The position numbers were made by a program, and so were the translations under genes. The notes under the pieces were generated by a model, which was given only the letters and a program-made list of their open reading frames with translations, was not told the DNA's origin and ran no database searches. Source: an uncultured Mollicutes bacterium (lineage in GTDB: Bacteria > Bacillota_I > Bacilli_A > RFN20 > CAG-826). Taken from it: a stretch of 5,974 nt of DNA. Where the stretch lies: NCBI GenBank assembly GCA_945935945.1, contig CAMESA010000062.1, positions 1-5,974 on the forward strand, written 5' to 3'. This document shows, piece by piece, positions 1 to 5,465 of the stretch; the stretch's first letter is position 1; each line of letters starts with the position of its first letter.

Positions 1-71
1 AGAAATCTGTAGTTCATCTCGCTTTCAAAATAAGCGGTGCTATAGCACAAGAAGTAAAGGAGGTAATAAGC

Positions 72-563
72 ATGGCTGAAAAGAAAGATAAATATCTTGA
101 ATGGGTAGAACAAGGTAAGTTAAGACAAAAATTAAATGCTACCCACATTCTTGTTAAGTGTGATGTTAAAGAAGTTGATATCGCTAAATATCTTGATATC
201 ACAGTTAAGGAATATAAAAAGCTTAAGGAAAAGTATCCTGAATTTAATAGAGCAACTGATCCAACTGATCCTACTGAGCTTGTTGAAATGGTGACCATTC
301 TTCAAGAAATGGCAAAGGGGTATGTTAGAACAACTCAAAGAAGAGATTATTATACGAATAAAAAAGGTGAAGAGAAATTCAAGAAATCTGAAGTTGATCA
401 CTTTTATCCTGGTAATCCAATCGTTCTTATTTATTTGCTTGAAAAATTCTATGGAACTAAATGGGCTAAGGATTTTGAAAAACTTCAAATTGCAAGAGTG
501 AAGTTAGAAAGTAAGGAGGAATGGAATAATGGAAGTGATAATGACGGAAATAGAGAAAGTTAA
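72..563 (+). CDS. TerS-like phage helix-turn-helix DNA-binding protein
   Basis: This 163-residue basic protein has a probable helix-turn-helix at about residues 30-60 (core DIAKYLDITVKEYKKLKEKY). A Lys/Asp/Tyr-rich hairpin-like stretch follows at about 84-112, then a hydrophobic segment ending PIVLIYLLEKFYGTKW at about 115-131. HTH, charged beta-hairpin, then a short 'xxWLKNRxPxxW'-like segment is the layout I know from phage small terminase-like proteins, which recognise the packaging site, so I infer that role. No family was confirmed. The start at 72 is set by AAAGGAGG at 56-63, 8 nt upstream. The same frame stays open back to the window edge, so a longer protein is not excluded. The last 11 codons overlap the methyltransferase gene, and the tail (WNNGSDNDGNRES) looks shaped by that overlap. 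It could instead be a general phage DNA-binding regulator. Confidence 0.7.
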   Translation: MAEKKDKYLEWVEQGKLRQKLNATHILVKCDVKEVDIAKYLDITVKEYKKLKEKYPEFNRATDPTDPTELVEMVTILQEMAKGYVRTTQRRDYYTNKKGEEKFKKSEVDHFYPGNPIVLIYLLEKFYGTKWAKDFEKLQIARVKLESKEEWNNGSDNDGNRES

Positions 564-1761
564 GCCTTACGAAAATAATCCTAGAAAAAATGATGATGCA
601 GTTAATGAAGTAGCAAAATCTATCGAGACATTTGGTTTTAAAAATCCAATTATCGTAGACAAAAATTTTGTCATTATTGCAGGTCACACTAGACTTAAAG
701 CTTCCATTCAATTAGGACTAACTCATGTTCCAGTAATCGTTGCAGAAGATTTAACAGAAGAACAAGCAAACGCGCTTAGACTTGCTGATAATAAAACTGC
801 AGAAATATCTAAATGGGACAAGAAGAAACTTGATGAAGAATTAAGAAATATCAATTGGGACGAGTTAGGAGTGGAAATGACTGACTTTGGTTTCAATGAT
901 ATTTTTGCTTCTGATGAAGTTGAAGTAACTGATGATAATTTTGATGAAGGACAATATTTACCCGCTGAACCTTATTCAATTCAAGGCGATATTTATGTAT
1001 TAGGAAATCATCGAGTGATGTGTGGAGATTCAACTAGTCCTGAACAAGTAGCTTTATTACTTGATGGCAATGTTGCAGATATGATTTTTACTGATCCACC
1101 TTATAACGTTAACTATGAAGGAAGCGATGGACAGTCAATTCAAAACGATGATATGGAAGATACTGAGTTCCATGATTTCTTATATCTAGTTTATAAAAAT
1201 ATGTTTAATTCAGTAAAAGAAGGTGGACCAATTTATGTGTGTCATGCTGATAGTGAAGGCCTTAATTTTAGAAGCGCATTTAAAGAAGCTGGCTTTAAGT
1301 TAGCCCAATGTCTCATCTGGGTTAAAAACTCATTTACAATGGGTCGACAAGATTACCAGTGGCAACATGAACCAATTCTTTATGGCTGGAAACCAGGAGC
1401 AGGACATTACTATGTTGACGATAGAGGTCAATCAACTATCTGGAATTACGATAAACCAAAGCATAACGATTTACATCCAACCATGAAGCCTCTTGAACTA
1501 GTAGGAAAAGCTATCAATAACTCTTCACTAAAAGGAGAGCTTGTTTTAGATCTATTTGGTGGATCAGGTTCGACACTAATTGCTAGTGAAAAAGCAGAAA
1601 GAAAAAACTGTTCTATGGAACTAGATGAAAAGTATGTCGATGTAATTGTTAAACGTTACATTAAGCTAAAAGGAAATACTGCTGGCTGCTTCTTAATTCG
1701 CGGTGAAAAAACTATTCCACTTGCTGAGATTGAAGACTTTAGAAATGTGCTAATTTCTTAA
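529..1761 (+). CDS. ParB-domain / N6-adenine DNA methyltransferase fusion
   Basis: This 410-residue protein has two parts. Residues 1 to about 120 form a ParB/Srx-type N-terminal domain with NNPRKND near 16-22 and the GHTRLKA box at 52-58. Residues about 150-390 form a DNA methyltransferase with catalytic DPPY at 189-192, HPTMKP at 316-321 and the SAM-binding DLFGGSGST at 341-349. DPPY preceding the SAM motif, with a target-recognition stretch between them, is the beta-class order typical of site-specific adenine N6 methylases. Such ParB fusions are common in phages and mobile elements, where they modify element DNA to evade host restriction. No cognate restriction endonuclease is visible nearby, which fits a solitary modification enzyme. 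The start at 529 follows AAGGAGG at 513-519 inside the preceding gene; ATG at 541 is a weaker alternative. The target sequence cannot be read from the protein. Confidence 0.95.
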   Translation: MEVIMTEIEKVKPYENNPRKNDDAVNEVAKSIETFGFKNPIIVDKNFVIIAGHTRLKASIQLGLTHVPVIVAEDLTEEQANALRLADNKTAEISKWDKKKLDEELRNINWDELGVEMTDFGFNDIFASDEVEVTDDNFDEGQYLPAEPYSIQGDIYVLGNHRVMCGDSTSPEQVALLLDGNVADMIFTDPPYNVNYEGSDGQSIQNDDMEDTEFHDFLYLVYKNMFNSVKEGGPIYVCHADSEGLNFRSAFKEAGFKLAQCLIWVKNSFTMGRQDYQWQHEPILYGWKPGAGHYYVDDRGQSTIWNYDKPKHNDLHPTMKPLELVGKAINNSSLKGELVLDLFGGSGSTLIASEKAERKNCSMELDEKYVDVIVKRYIKLKGNTAGCFLIRGEKTIPLAEIEDFRNVLIS

Positions 1762-1763
1762 AG

Positions 1764-1786
1764 TTAATAATACAAAGTATTATTAA
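1764..1786. repeat. 10-bp-arm inverted repeat with AAA loop (copy A)
   Basis: TTAATAATAC and GTATTATTAA are perfect complements separated by AAA, starting two bases (AG) after the methyltransferase TAA stop. The downstream sequence is A-rich rather than a T-tract, so this is not a standard terminator. An element at 5466-5488 has the same build and position with compensating arm changes. Confidence 0.8.
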
Positions 1787-1798
1787 AATAAGTTCAAA

Positions 1799-1839
1799 TT
1801 GAGTTGCTATTAACTCACTATAGAGCGAATATGTACATG
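1799..1839 (+). promoter_or_regulatory. Shared TTRASTTG upstream element, copy 1
   Basis: The left box TTGAGTTG is followed by CTAT, then TAGAGCGA at 1821-1828, and ends ATATGTACATG at 1829-1839. The same left box and a similar right end recur upstream of 4608, 5054 and 5596. Here a GAGTT/AACTC dyad (1801-1805 and 1812-1816) flanks the middle of the left half. No well-spaced sigma-70 hexamer pair is obvious, so it may be a non-standard or activator-dependent promoter, or an operator. It probably drives the 1906 operon. Confidence 0.5.
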
Positions 1840-1905
1840 CCTAGAGAAGAAAGGTACTTCTTCAAAAAAGGTAAGAAAAAAGAAGAATTAAAGGAGATAA
1901 AAAGC

Positions 1906-2346
1906 ATGGAAAAAAGAATCACAATTCGCGAATGGATCATTAACTTCTTGATGGAAGAATACACTAAGGAGGATGTTCAAACTCAAATCAAAGCTGGCTG
2001 GTGGGATTGGTTTTGTAAAGATTCAAGCTTAAGAAACAAAACATATAAGATGGGAAGAATCATTCAAAAGATAAACGGAAAAGGTAAAGTCGACCTAGAT
2101 AATAACTATATCTGGTTCAAAAATAACTGCCCACTAAACGGCCCTTTATATGATGATTTTAGATTTGCTTCCCTTAGTGATGGAGAGGTAGAGTTTACAA
2201 CTCAAATCGACTGCTGCTGGAACAAGAAAAAATATGCAGTTTATGGAAGAAAAGATAAAGGCGCTTCATTTAGTAAAGAACCATTATTTGAATGTGACAC
2301 TTCAAAAGAATTAATTGAGTGGTTCAATAAGCCTTGGGAGGAATAA
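1906..2346 (+). CDS. Conserved-looking mobile-element protein, function unknown
   Basis: I do not recognise a named domain in this 146-residue protein. It begins with an amphipathic helical segment (ITIREWIINFLMEEY). An aromatic-rich core follows, with GWWDWFCKDSSLRNK at about residues 28-42, then IWFKNNCPLNGPLYDDFRF near 66-84, and a C-terminal half with alternating beta-like segments ending LIEWFNKPWEE. It has no signal peptide or membrane helix, so it is probably cytosolic. The start at 1906 is set by AAAGGAG at 1890-1896. The same frame extends back to a TTG at 1804, but that TTG lies inside the shared regulatory element and is not credible as a start. It is the first gene of a three-gene cluster, and the next gene starts 2 nt after its stop. 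Confidence 0.75.
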   Translation: MEKRITIREWIINFLMEEYTKEDVQTQIKAGWWDWFCKDSSLRNKTYKMGRIIQKINGKGKVDLDNNYIWFKNNCPLNGPLYDDFRFASLSDGEVEFTTQIDCCWNKKKYAVYGRKDKGASFSKEPLFECDTSKELIEWFNKPWEE

Positions 2347-2348
2347 GT

Positions 2349-2669
2349 ATGAAGACCAACTTTATAAGAAAACCAGAAGCTAGTGAGCTTATTCCTCAAG
2401 ATGAATTTGTTATCGAAAAGGTAATTAAACTATCAAATAATGAATTCTCTTCTTTTATCCATAATCCTTTGTTGGACTATGATTTCATAAAAGTTAATAA
2501 AGGGCTAATGCGAATTGATAATGATGAAATCTATCACTGCATTTTAGTGACAGGTGAAAGTTCTGACTTTGGAATATTAGTTAATAGTGAAGGAAGTTCA
2601 TACGCTCGATACGCAAGTTTTATCCCTTTATTACTTCTTAAGGAGATGCAAGATGGAAATAAGAACTAA
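2349..2669 (+). CDS. Small DUF6329-like protein
   Basis: This 106-residue protein has a Pro/Glu-containing N-terminus and a conserved-looking core IYHCILVTGESSDFGILV at about residues 61-78, followed by GSSYARYASFIP at about 82-93. The HC-[IL]-LV-TGE core followed by YARYxxxxP resembles what I remember of DUF6329, a family of unknown function in gut Firmicutes mobile elements; this is from memory and unverified. The start at 2349 follows GGGAGG at 2336-2341, which overlaps the end of the previous gene. An in-frame TTG at 2334 has no better ribosome binding site. The last codons carry the next gene's AAGGAG and overlap it by 17 bp, so the two are probably translationally coupled. Confidence 0.75.
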   Translation: MKTNFIRKPEASELIPQDEFVIEKVIKLSNNEFSSFIHNPLLDYDFIKVNKGLMRIDNDEIYHCILVTGESSDFGILVNSEGSSYARYASFIPLLLLKEMQDGNKN

Positions 2670-3048
2670 AAACTTTATTAAATATAATGCGCATCCAAAA
2701 GGACTTAATGTTAAAGATTGCGTTGTAAGAAGTGTCTGTACAGCTTTTAAAAAAGATTACTTAGAAACTAGAAGAGACTTAAATAGAGCCGCAAAAGAGC
2801 TCGGCTATTCTTCTTATAAAGAAAGAGAGTTCTTATATAAATATCTTAAAAGTTATAAAAGACTAATATTTAAAGCAGAGCCAGGAAAACCAAGAGTTAA
2901 GGTCATAGATTTTCTTAAAAGTCATCCTCATGGAACATACATCGTTTCTGTAAGACATCACGTTACCACAGTGATTGATGGATATTTATACGATACTTGG
3001 GATTGTGGTTACTTAACAGTTTATACGGCATGGGAAATAAGTGGGTAA
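2653..3048 (+). CDS. Small papain-like cysteine peptidase-fold candidate
   Basis: This 131-residue protein has DCVVRS at 22-27 near the N-terminus, a helical middle, and a C-terminal beta-rich part GTYIVSVRHHVTTVIDGYLYDTW at about 94-116. A Cys at the start of an N-terminal helix (C23), a His on a later strand (H103, or H102), and an Asp 11 residues on (D114) match the order and approximate spacing of papain/C39-like enzymes. Small phage proteins with this DCVxR...H...D-[ST]-W pattern are familiar to me but, as far as I know, functionally uncharacterised. Activity is inference: it may be a peptidase, an amidase/transglutaminase-like enzyme, or a dead fold. The start at 2653 follows AAGGAG at 2640-2645. 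The frame extends back to 2587, but that region lies deep inside the preceding gene. Confidence 0.8.
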   Translation: MEIRTKNFIKYNAHPKGLNVKDCVVRSVCTAFKKDYLETRRDLNRAAKELGYSSYKEREFLYKYLKSYKRLIFKAEPGKPRVKVIDFLKSHPHGTYIVSVRHHVTTVIDGYLYDTWDCGYLTVYTAWEISG

Positions 3049-3059
3049 CAGACACACGC

Positions 3060-3079
3060 GCAAATAACTAGTTATTTGC
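3060..3079. repeat. Perfect 20-bp palindrome
   Basis: GCAAATAACTAGTTATTTGC equals its own reverse complement. As RNA it could form an 8-bp stem with a CTAG loop; as DNA it is a symmetric site for a dimeric binder. It lies 11 bp after the peptidase-like gene and immediately before a terminator-like hairpin. Confidence 0.85.
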
Positions 3080-3081
3080 AT

Positions 3082-3106
3082 AGGCGGTTTATCCGCTTTT
3101 TCTTTT
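3082..3106 (+). terminator. Rho-independent terminator-like hairpin, possible attenuator
   Basis: GCGG (3084-3087) pairs with CCGC (3093-3096) around a TTTAT loop. The stem is extended outward by a G-T wobble and an A-T pair, and TTTTTCTTTT follows. The next gene starts only 13 bp after the T-tract and its ribosome binding site begins at 3109. No promoter fits between, so downstream expression probably depends on read-through. Confidence 0.65.
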
Positions 3107-3118
3107 GGAAAGGAATAT

Positions 3119-3439
3119 ATGAGAAAGTACATAAAAGATATTACGAAGACAACTATTGTTTATGATGCAAACGATATCGATAGTCTTATTGAAACAAAAA
3201 GACTATTTATCGCTTCATATAAAAAAGCTAAGCGAGCGCTTAAAGTTAATCCTCGAAATTTCAATGCGAAAGTCGATGTTTGTTTTTATAGGCTACTATT
3301 TAAAAAGTTAAACAAGATGCTAGAAGTAATTCAAAGCAAAGGAAAATACATCGAAAAACCAATAATTGAAATTCAAAGATTAGTAGAGGTTCATAGCAAT
3401 AATAAAAATTATAAAAATAGGAGGAAAGAGAATGTTTGA
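3119..3439 (+). CDS. Small basic protein of unknown function
   Basis: I do not recognise this 106-residue, Lys-rich protein. The N-terminal stretch (about 1-20) looks beta-like. Residues about 22-92 look like long amphipathic helices, including SLIETKRLFIASYKKAKRAL and YRLLFKKLNKMLEVI, and a charged tail rich in Asn, Lys and Arg follows. There is no signal peptide or membrane segment. Its size, charge and helicity would suit a nucleic-acid-binding or adaptor protein, but nothing proves that. The start at 3119 follows AAAGGA at 3109-3114, just after the terminator-like hairpin. It overlaps the SAM synthetase gene by 8 bp, and its last codons supply that gene's AGGAGG, so the two are expected to be translated together. 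Confidence 0.75.
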   Translation: MRKYIKDITKTTIVYDANDIDSLIETKRLFIASYKKAKRALKVNPRNFNAKVDVCFYRLLFKKLNKMLEVIQSKGKYIEKPIIEIQRLVEVHSNNKNYKNRRKENV

Positions 3440-4214
3440 AAAAGTAAATCCAAGTCATCCTGATAAAATCGCAGATCGTATCGCTGGAGCGATTATCGAT
3501 TTAGCATATAAAGAAAATGAAAATCCAAGAGTGGCAGTTGAGGTTCTTCTTGGCCATGGGAAATGTCACATCATTGTTGAAACATCGGTCAAATTAGATT
3601 TAATTGAGATTTCTAAAGCCGTTCATAGAATTGCTGGTGATGTTCAAGTAGACTGCGTCATTGTCCCTCAAGATATACACTTAGCTAATAACCAGAAAGA
3701 TAAAATTAGATGTGGTGATAATGGAATCTTTAAAGGAGTGCCACTTACTGAGGAACAAAAGAAGCTCTCTAAAATCGCTAGAGATATTTATGAACGTTAT
3801 CCATATGATGGAAAGTACATCCTTGATGGTGAAAGGTTAATTATTTGTCAAAGTAATGTTAAAACAGAAGAATTAAAGAAACTTTATCCTGAAGCTGAAA
3901 TTAATCCAATTGGCGATTGGACTGGTGGATCAGATGTTGATTCTGGTGCAACAAATAGAAAACTTGGTTCAGATATGGCTGACTCTGTTACTGGTGGTGG
4001 CTTATCTGGTAAGGACTGTTCTAAAGCGGATGTTAGCGTAAATATCTATGCATGGCTTAAAGCTCAAAAGGAAAATAGAGTCATTGAATTATCATGTGCT
4101 ATTGGTGAAGAATACATCGACGGCAAACCTTATAGTGAGATTGTTAAGATTGCTAAAGACTTCATTGATTCTCTTGGTGGCTTTGAAAAGTTTTCTGAAT
4201 GGGGATTATTTTAA
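3432..4214 (+). CDS. metK: Compact S-adenosylmethionine synthetase (MetK homologue)
   Basis: This is a cytosolic methionine adenosyltransferase homologue, expected to make SAM from ATP and methionine. It has 260 residues against about 380-400 for cellular MetK, yet the active-site signatures I can place are all present: HPDK at 9-12, metal-ligand-type E37 and E50, GDNG at 95-98 (the usual GDQG), DGK at 126-128 as a tentative match to the DAK lysine, D170 and NRK at 175-177 (usually GRK), and GGGLSGKDCSKAD at 188-200 (usually GGGAFSGKDPSKVD). Missing are the usual N-terminal TSESVSEG segment, sequence between motifs, and about 50 residues of C-terminal tail. The frame is intact and begins after AGGAGG at 3419-3424, so it looks streamlined rather than decayed. 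It probably feeds the upstream methyltransferase. Catalysis and oligomeric state are unproven. Confidence 0.92.
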   Translation: MFEKVNPSHPDKIADRIAGAIIDLAYKENENPRVAVEVLLGHGKCHIIVETSVKLDLIEISKAVHRIAGDVQVDCVIVPQDIHLANNQKDKIRCGDNGIFKGVPLTEEQKKLSKIARDIYERYPYDGKYILDGERLIICQSNVKTEELKKLYPEAEINPIGDWTGGSDVDSGATNRKLGSDMADSVTGGGLSGKDCSKADVSVNIYAWLKAQKENRVIELSCAIGEEYIDGKPYSEIVKIAKDFIDSLGGFEKFSEWGLF

Positions 4215-4528
4215 TGAGAAGAAAGCAAGTTTATAGAAAACCAAAGAAACTAGAACGATTCTATAAAAGTGATGAATGGCATCTTGCTAGAGCAATTAAA
4301 ATAGCTAATCAAAATGGACTTTGTGAAAACTGCGGAAAGCCTGGAAACGAAGTCCATCATATAATTCATCTAACAATTAATAATGTTGATGATCCTAATG
4401 TCTCTTTAAATCAAAATAATCTAAAACTTTTATGTACTGACTGCCATAACAAAGAACATCATCGCTTTGGAAGATTTGATTCTTATTACTTTGACGTGAA
4501 TGGTGATTTAAAACATAAATCTAAATGA
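4214..4528 (+). CDS. HNH endonuclease (phage packaging-associated type)
   Basis: This 104-residue protein opens with a basic N-terminus and FYKSDEWHLAR (16-26), typical of phage HNH proteins. A zinc-binding C37-x2-C40 follows, then the catalytic H48-H49, N69, a second zinc pair C74-x2-C77 and H78. All the HNH/zinc positions are present, so it should be an active metal-dependent nuclease. Free-standing phage HNH proteins of this size usually sit beside terminase genes and assist cos cleavage during packaging. The start at 4214 overlaps the MetK stop as TAATG, which suggests translational coupling. An in-frame ATG at 4199 would add five residues and has no better ribosome binding site. No small-terminase gene follows it directly, although a cos-like GC-rich island lies about 270 bp downstream. 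Confidence 0.92.
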   Translation: MRRKQVYRKPKKLERFYKSDEWHLARAIKIANQNGLCENCGKPGNEVHHIIHLTINNVDDPNVSLNQNNLKLLCTDCHNKEHHRFGRFDSYYFDVNGDLKHKSK

Positions 4529-4567
4529 TTTTTGAAATATTACATTAAATGTTGAATCAGATTTGAA

Positions 4568-4610
4568 TTAAGTTGTCTAGCTTATCTTTCTTTAATAAAT
4601 TGAAGATATG
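4568..4610 (+). promoter_or_regulatory. Shared TTRASTTG upstream element, degenerate copy
   Basis: The left box TTAAGTTG (4568-4575) matches the other copies fully. The right end GATATG falls at the same distance, but the central AGAGYGA block is missing (TTTAATAA instead). It abuts or overlaps the ATG at 4608, which is unlike the other copies. Nothing else was found in 4529-4607 beyond a short ACATT/AATGT dyad at 4542-4552. Confidence 0.3.
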
Positions 4611-4811
4611 GAAAACATAGTATCAAAAGGATGTCTAGATAATAAATATGTTAAAACACTAGACGAAGAAGAAAGAAAATTTATTATTACGTTGCTTCTT
4701 AATATTCAAGTAAAGCTCATCAATCATTCGTCTGACTTTGATGAAGATGAAAGAGAACTGCTAATGAAAATGGTGGTGCTGAAGCTGAAAGACATAACCC
4801 TCCCCGGGTAG
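4608..4811 (+). CDS. Small acidic protein of unknown function
   Basis: This 67-residue, mostly helical protein has ETL-type acidic and hydrophobic segments (TLDEEERKFIITLLLNIQVKL, of which about 18-37 is the clearest helix, then DFDEDERELLMKM). I do not recognise the family. The start is weak: upstream of the ATG there is only TTGAAG, no good ribosome binding site, and a degenerate copy of the shared element runs into the start codon, so translation could be leaderless. The final 20 codons overlap another open frame (4751-4912) whose translation looks at least as natural (GGAEAERHNPPRVV), which suggests a frameshifted or recoded C-terminus. It lies between the HNH gene and the GC-rich island. 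Confidence 0.5.
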   Translation: MENIVSKGCLDNKYVKTLDEEERKFIITLLLNIQVKLINHSSDFDEDERELLMKMVVLKLKDITLPG

Positions 4812-4915
4812 TCAATATTTCAAACTCCAAAGTACCGTCCGCCCCCACCTCTAAGTTATGCGAGGTCAAAATTTTAGGATTTTGGAAATTTATTCTCGAA
4901 AAAATCGAAATTTGA
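4751..4915 (+). other. Start-less open frame in the -1 phase of the 4608 gene
   Basis: This frame runs 54 codons from just after a TGA (4748-4750) to a TGA stop at 4913-4915, with no ATG, GTG or TTG at a usable place. Its first 20 codons overlap the end of the 4608 gene. It reads KRTANENGGAEAERHNPPRV and continues with basic and aromatic residues to ILEKIEI. It could be the true C-terminus after a -1 shift, for example at the CCCC run at 4802-4805 where a proline tRNA can re-pair CCC to CCC, or the remnant of a gene broken by an indel. Chance is also possible. Confidence 0.25.
4796..4852. other. GC-rich island, candidate cos/packaging site
   Basis: Within otherwise AT-rich DNA this stretch carries two C-rich clusters, CCCTCCCCGGG (4798-4808) and CCGTCCGCCCCCACCTC (4835-4851). 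An ACCTC/GAGGT dyad (4847-4851 and 4862-4866) follows. In HNH-type cos phages the cohesive-end site lies between the HNH and small-terminase genes and is often GC-rich, so the position fits. A GAGG-type ribosome binding site (4914-4917) follows, but no gene starts behind it. The competing explanation is a coding tail in the -1 frame. Confidence 0.3.
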
Positions 4916-4957
4916 GGTGCTTTATTTCAAAATTAGTAAAGAAATATCAAGTTTTAG

Positions 4958-4985
4958 AAGCAGTGTAACAGCTGCTTTTTCTTTT
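4958..4985 (+). terminator. Rho-independent terminator
   Basis: AAGCAG (4958-4963) pairs with CTGCTT (4972-4977), with an extra T-G wobble inside and a loop of about six bases. TTTTTCTTTT follows. It separates the 4608 region from the 5054 operon. Between the GC-rich island and this hairpin (4870-4957) I see only AT-rich sequence without a credible gene. Confidence 0.7.
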
Positions 4986-4993
4986 ACTTAGAT

Positions 4994-5035
4994 TTGAGTT
5001 GAATCTAAAGCCGATAAGAGTGATGAATGTATATG
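4994..5035 (+). promoter_or_regulatory. Shared TTRASTTG upstream element, copy 3
   Basis: The left box TTGAGTTG (4994-5001) is followed by AAGAGTGA at 5016-5023 and the right end GAATGTATATG at 5025-5035. A TTAGATT/AATCTAA dyad (4988-4994 and 5002-5008) surrounds the left box. It lies directly after a terminator and ends four bases before the AAGGAGG of the 5054 gene, so a transcript starting here would have a very short leader. Confidence 0.5.
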
Positions 5036-5053
5036 CAAAAGGAGGCAAGCAAA

Positions 5054-5254
5054 ATGACGGAAGCAAGAAAAAAGTTATATGAAATGTGCAACAAAACTAA
5101 CACCAGCAGATCTGGAATGGACTACTTAGTCAATTACTACATTAAGTCACTTGGCTGGAGTGAAGAAGAAGCATGTAAATACGCTCTATCGTTATTTCAT
5201 GATGGAACCATTACTCAGATTAAACTTATCGGTAAGGATGGTAAGGAATTATGA
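5054..5254 (+). CDS. Small helical protein of unknown function
   Basis: This 66-residue protein is not one I recognise. It has an N-terminal helix (MTEARKKLYEMCNK), a middle MDYLVNYYIKSLGWSEEEACKYALSLF with a GWSEEEA turn-helix pattern, and a C-terminal beta-like stretch TITQIKLIGKDGKEL. No signal peptide or membrane helix is seen. The start at 5054 is set by AAGGAGG at 5039-5045. An in-frame ATG at 5027 lies inside the shared regulatory element and has no ribosome binding site. It ends in an ATGA overlap with the DUF4314 gene, so the pair forms a tightly coupled operon. Small genes of this kind accompany DUF4314 and amidoligase genes in Firmicutes prophages, but its role is unknown. Confidence 0.75.
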   Translation: MTEARKKLYEMCNKTNTSRSGMDYLVNYYIKSLGWSEEEACKYALSLFHDGTITQIKLIGKDGKEL

Positions 5255-5463
5255 GTAAGCAAAAAGAAGAAATGCTACTTAGATATCCTATTGGAACAAG
5301 AGTAAAACTTATCCAAATGGATGATGTTCAAGCTCCTATTCCAGGTACTTTTGGAACCATTATTAATATAGATGATGTAGGCGATTTAATGGTGTCTTGG
5401 GATGATGGAAGCTCACTAAAACTGATAGTAGGAATTGATGCTTTTGAGGTTATCCGCAAGTAA
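5251..5463 (+). CDS. DUF4314 domain protein
   Basis: This 70-residue protein is nearly all DUF4314. It has YPIGTRVKLIQMDDVQAPIP at 12-31, then GTFGTIINIDDVGDLMVSWD at 32-51, GSSLKLIVGIDAFEVI at 53-68. The family has a small SH3-like beta-barrel look, with the MDDxxAP and WDxGSxL signatures both intact and normal length. Its function is unknown. It recurs in Firmicutes mobile elements and phages, commonly near amidoligase genes, as here. Its ATG shares bases with the TGA of the preceding gene, so translation is coupled, helped by AAGGAA just upstream. It is the last gene before a 132-bp regulatory gap. Confidence 0.88.
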   Translation: MSKQKEEMLLRYPIGTRVKLIQMDDVQAPIPGTFGTIINIDDVGDLMVSWDDGSSLKLIVGIDAFEVIRK

Positions 5464-5465
5464 AG

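Noticed and set aside
37..48. 12-bp palindrome GTGCTATAGCAC upstream of the first gene, with a TGCTATAG extended -10 look.
   Set aside because: No matching -35 is seen at the right distance, and the position may be inside the upstream gene's coding tail, which the window cuts off. A 12-bp palindrome alone is weak evidence.
14..711. Open frames on the minus strand at 14-298, 132-488 and 466-711.
   Set aside because: They lie opposite well-supported genes, have low-complexity Phe/Ile/Ser-rich translations typical of antisense of Lys/Glu-rich genes, and lack supporting start signals.
1811..1828. Resemblance to a T7-type promoter (AACTCACTATAGAG).
   Set aside because: Only the ACTCACTATAG core matches, the upstream part does not, and the other copies of the element lack it. 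No single-subunit RNA polymerase is visible.
1804..1905. Longer start (TTG at 1804) for the 1906 gene.
   Set aside because: The TTG falls within the shared regulatory element, and the ATG at 1906 has a strong AAAGGAG at proper spacing.
3049..3118. SAM riboswitch before the SAM synthetase cluster.
   Set aside because: The 70-nt gap has only a palindrome and a terminator-like hairpin. I could not find a multi-helix SAM-binding core, and the space is too short for SAM-I.
4048..4236. A 62-codon + strand open frame within the SAM synthetase gene.
   Set aside because: It overlaps the conserved MetK coding frame and the HNH start, has no ribosome binding site and shows no recognisable features.
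4917..4991. GTG-initiated 24-codon frame after GAGG.
   Set aside because: It is very short, runs through the terminator hairpin, and the GTG overlaps the supposed ribosome binding site.
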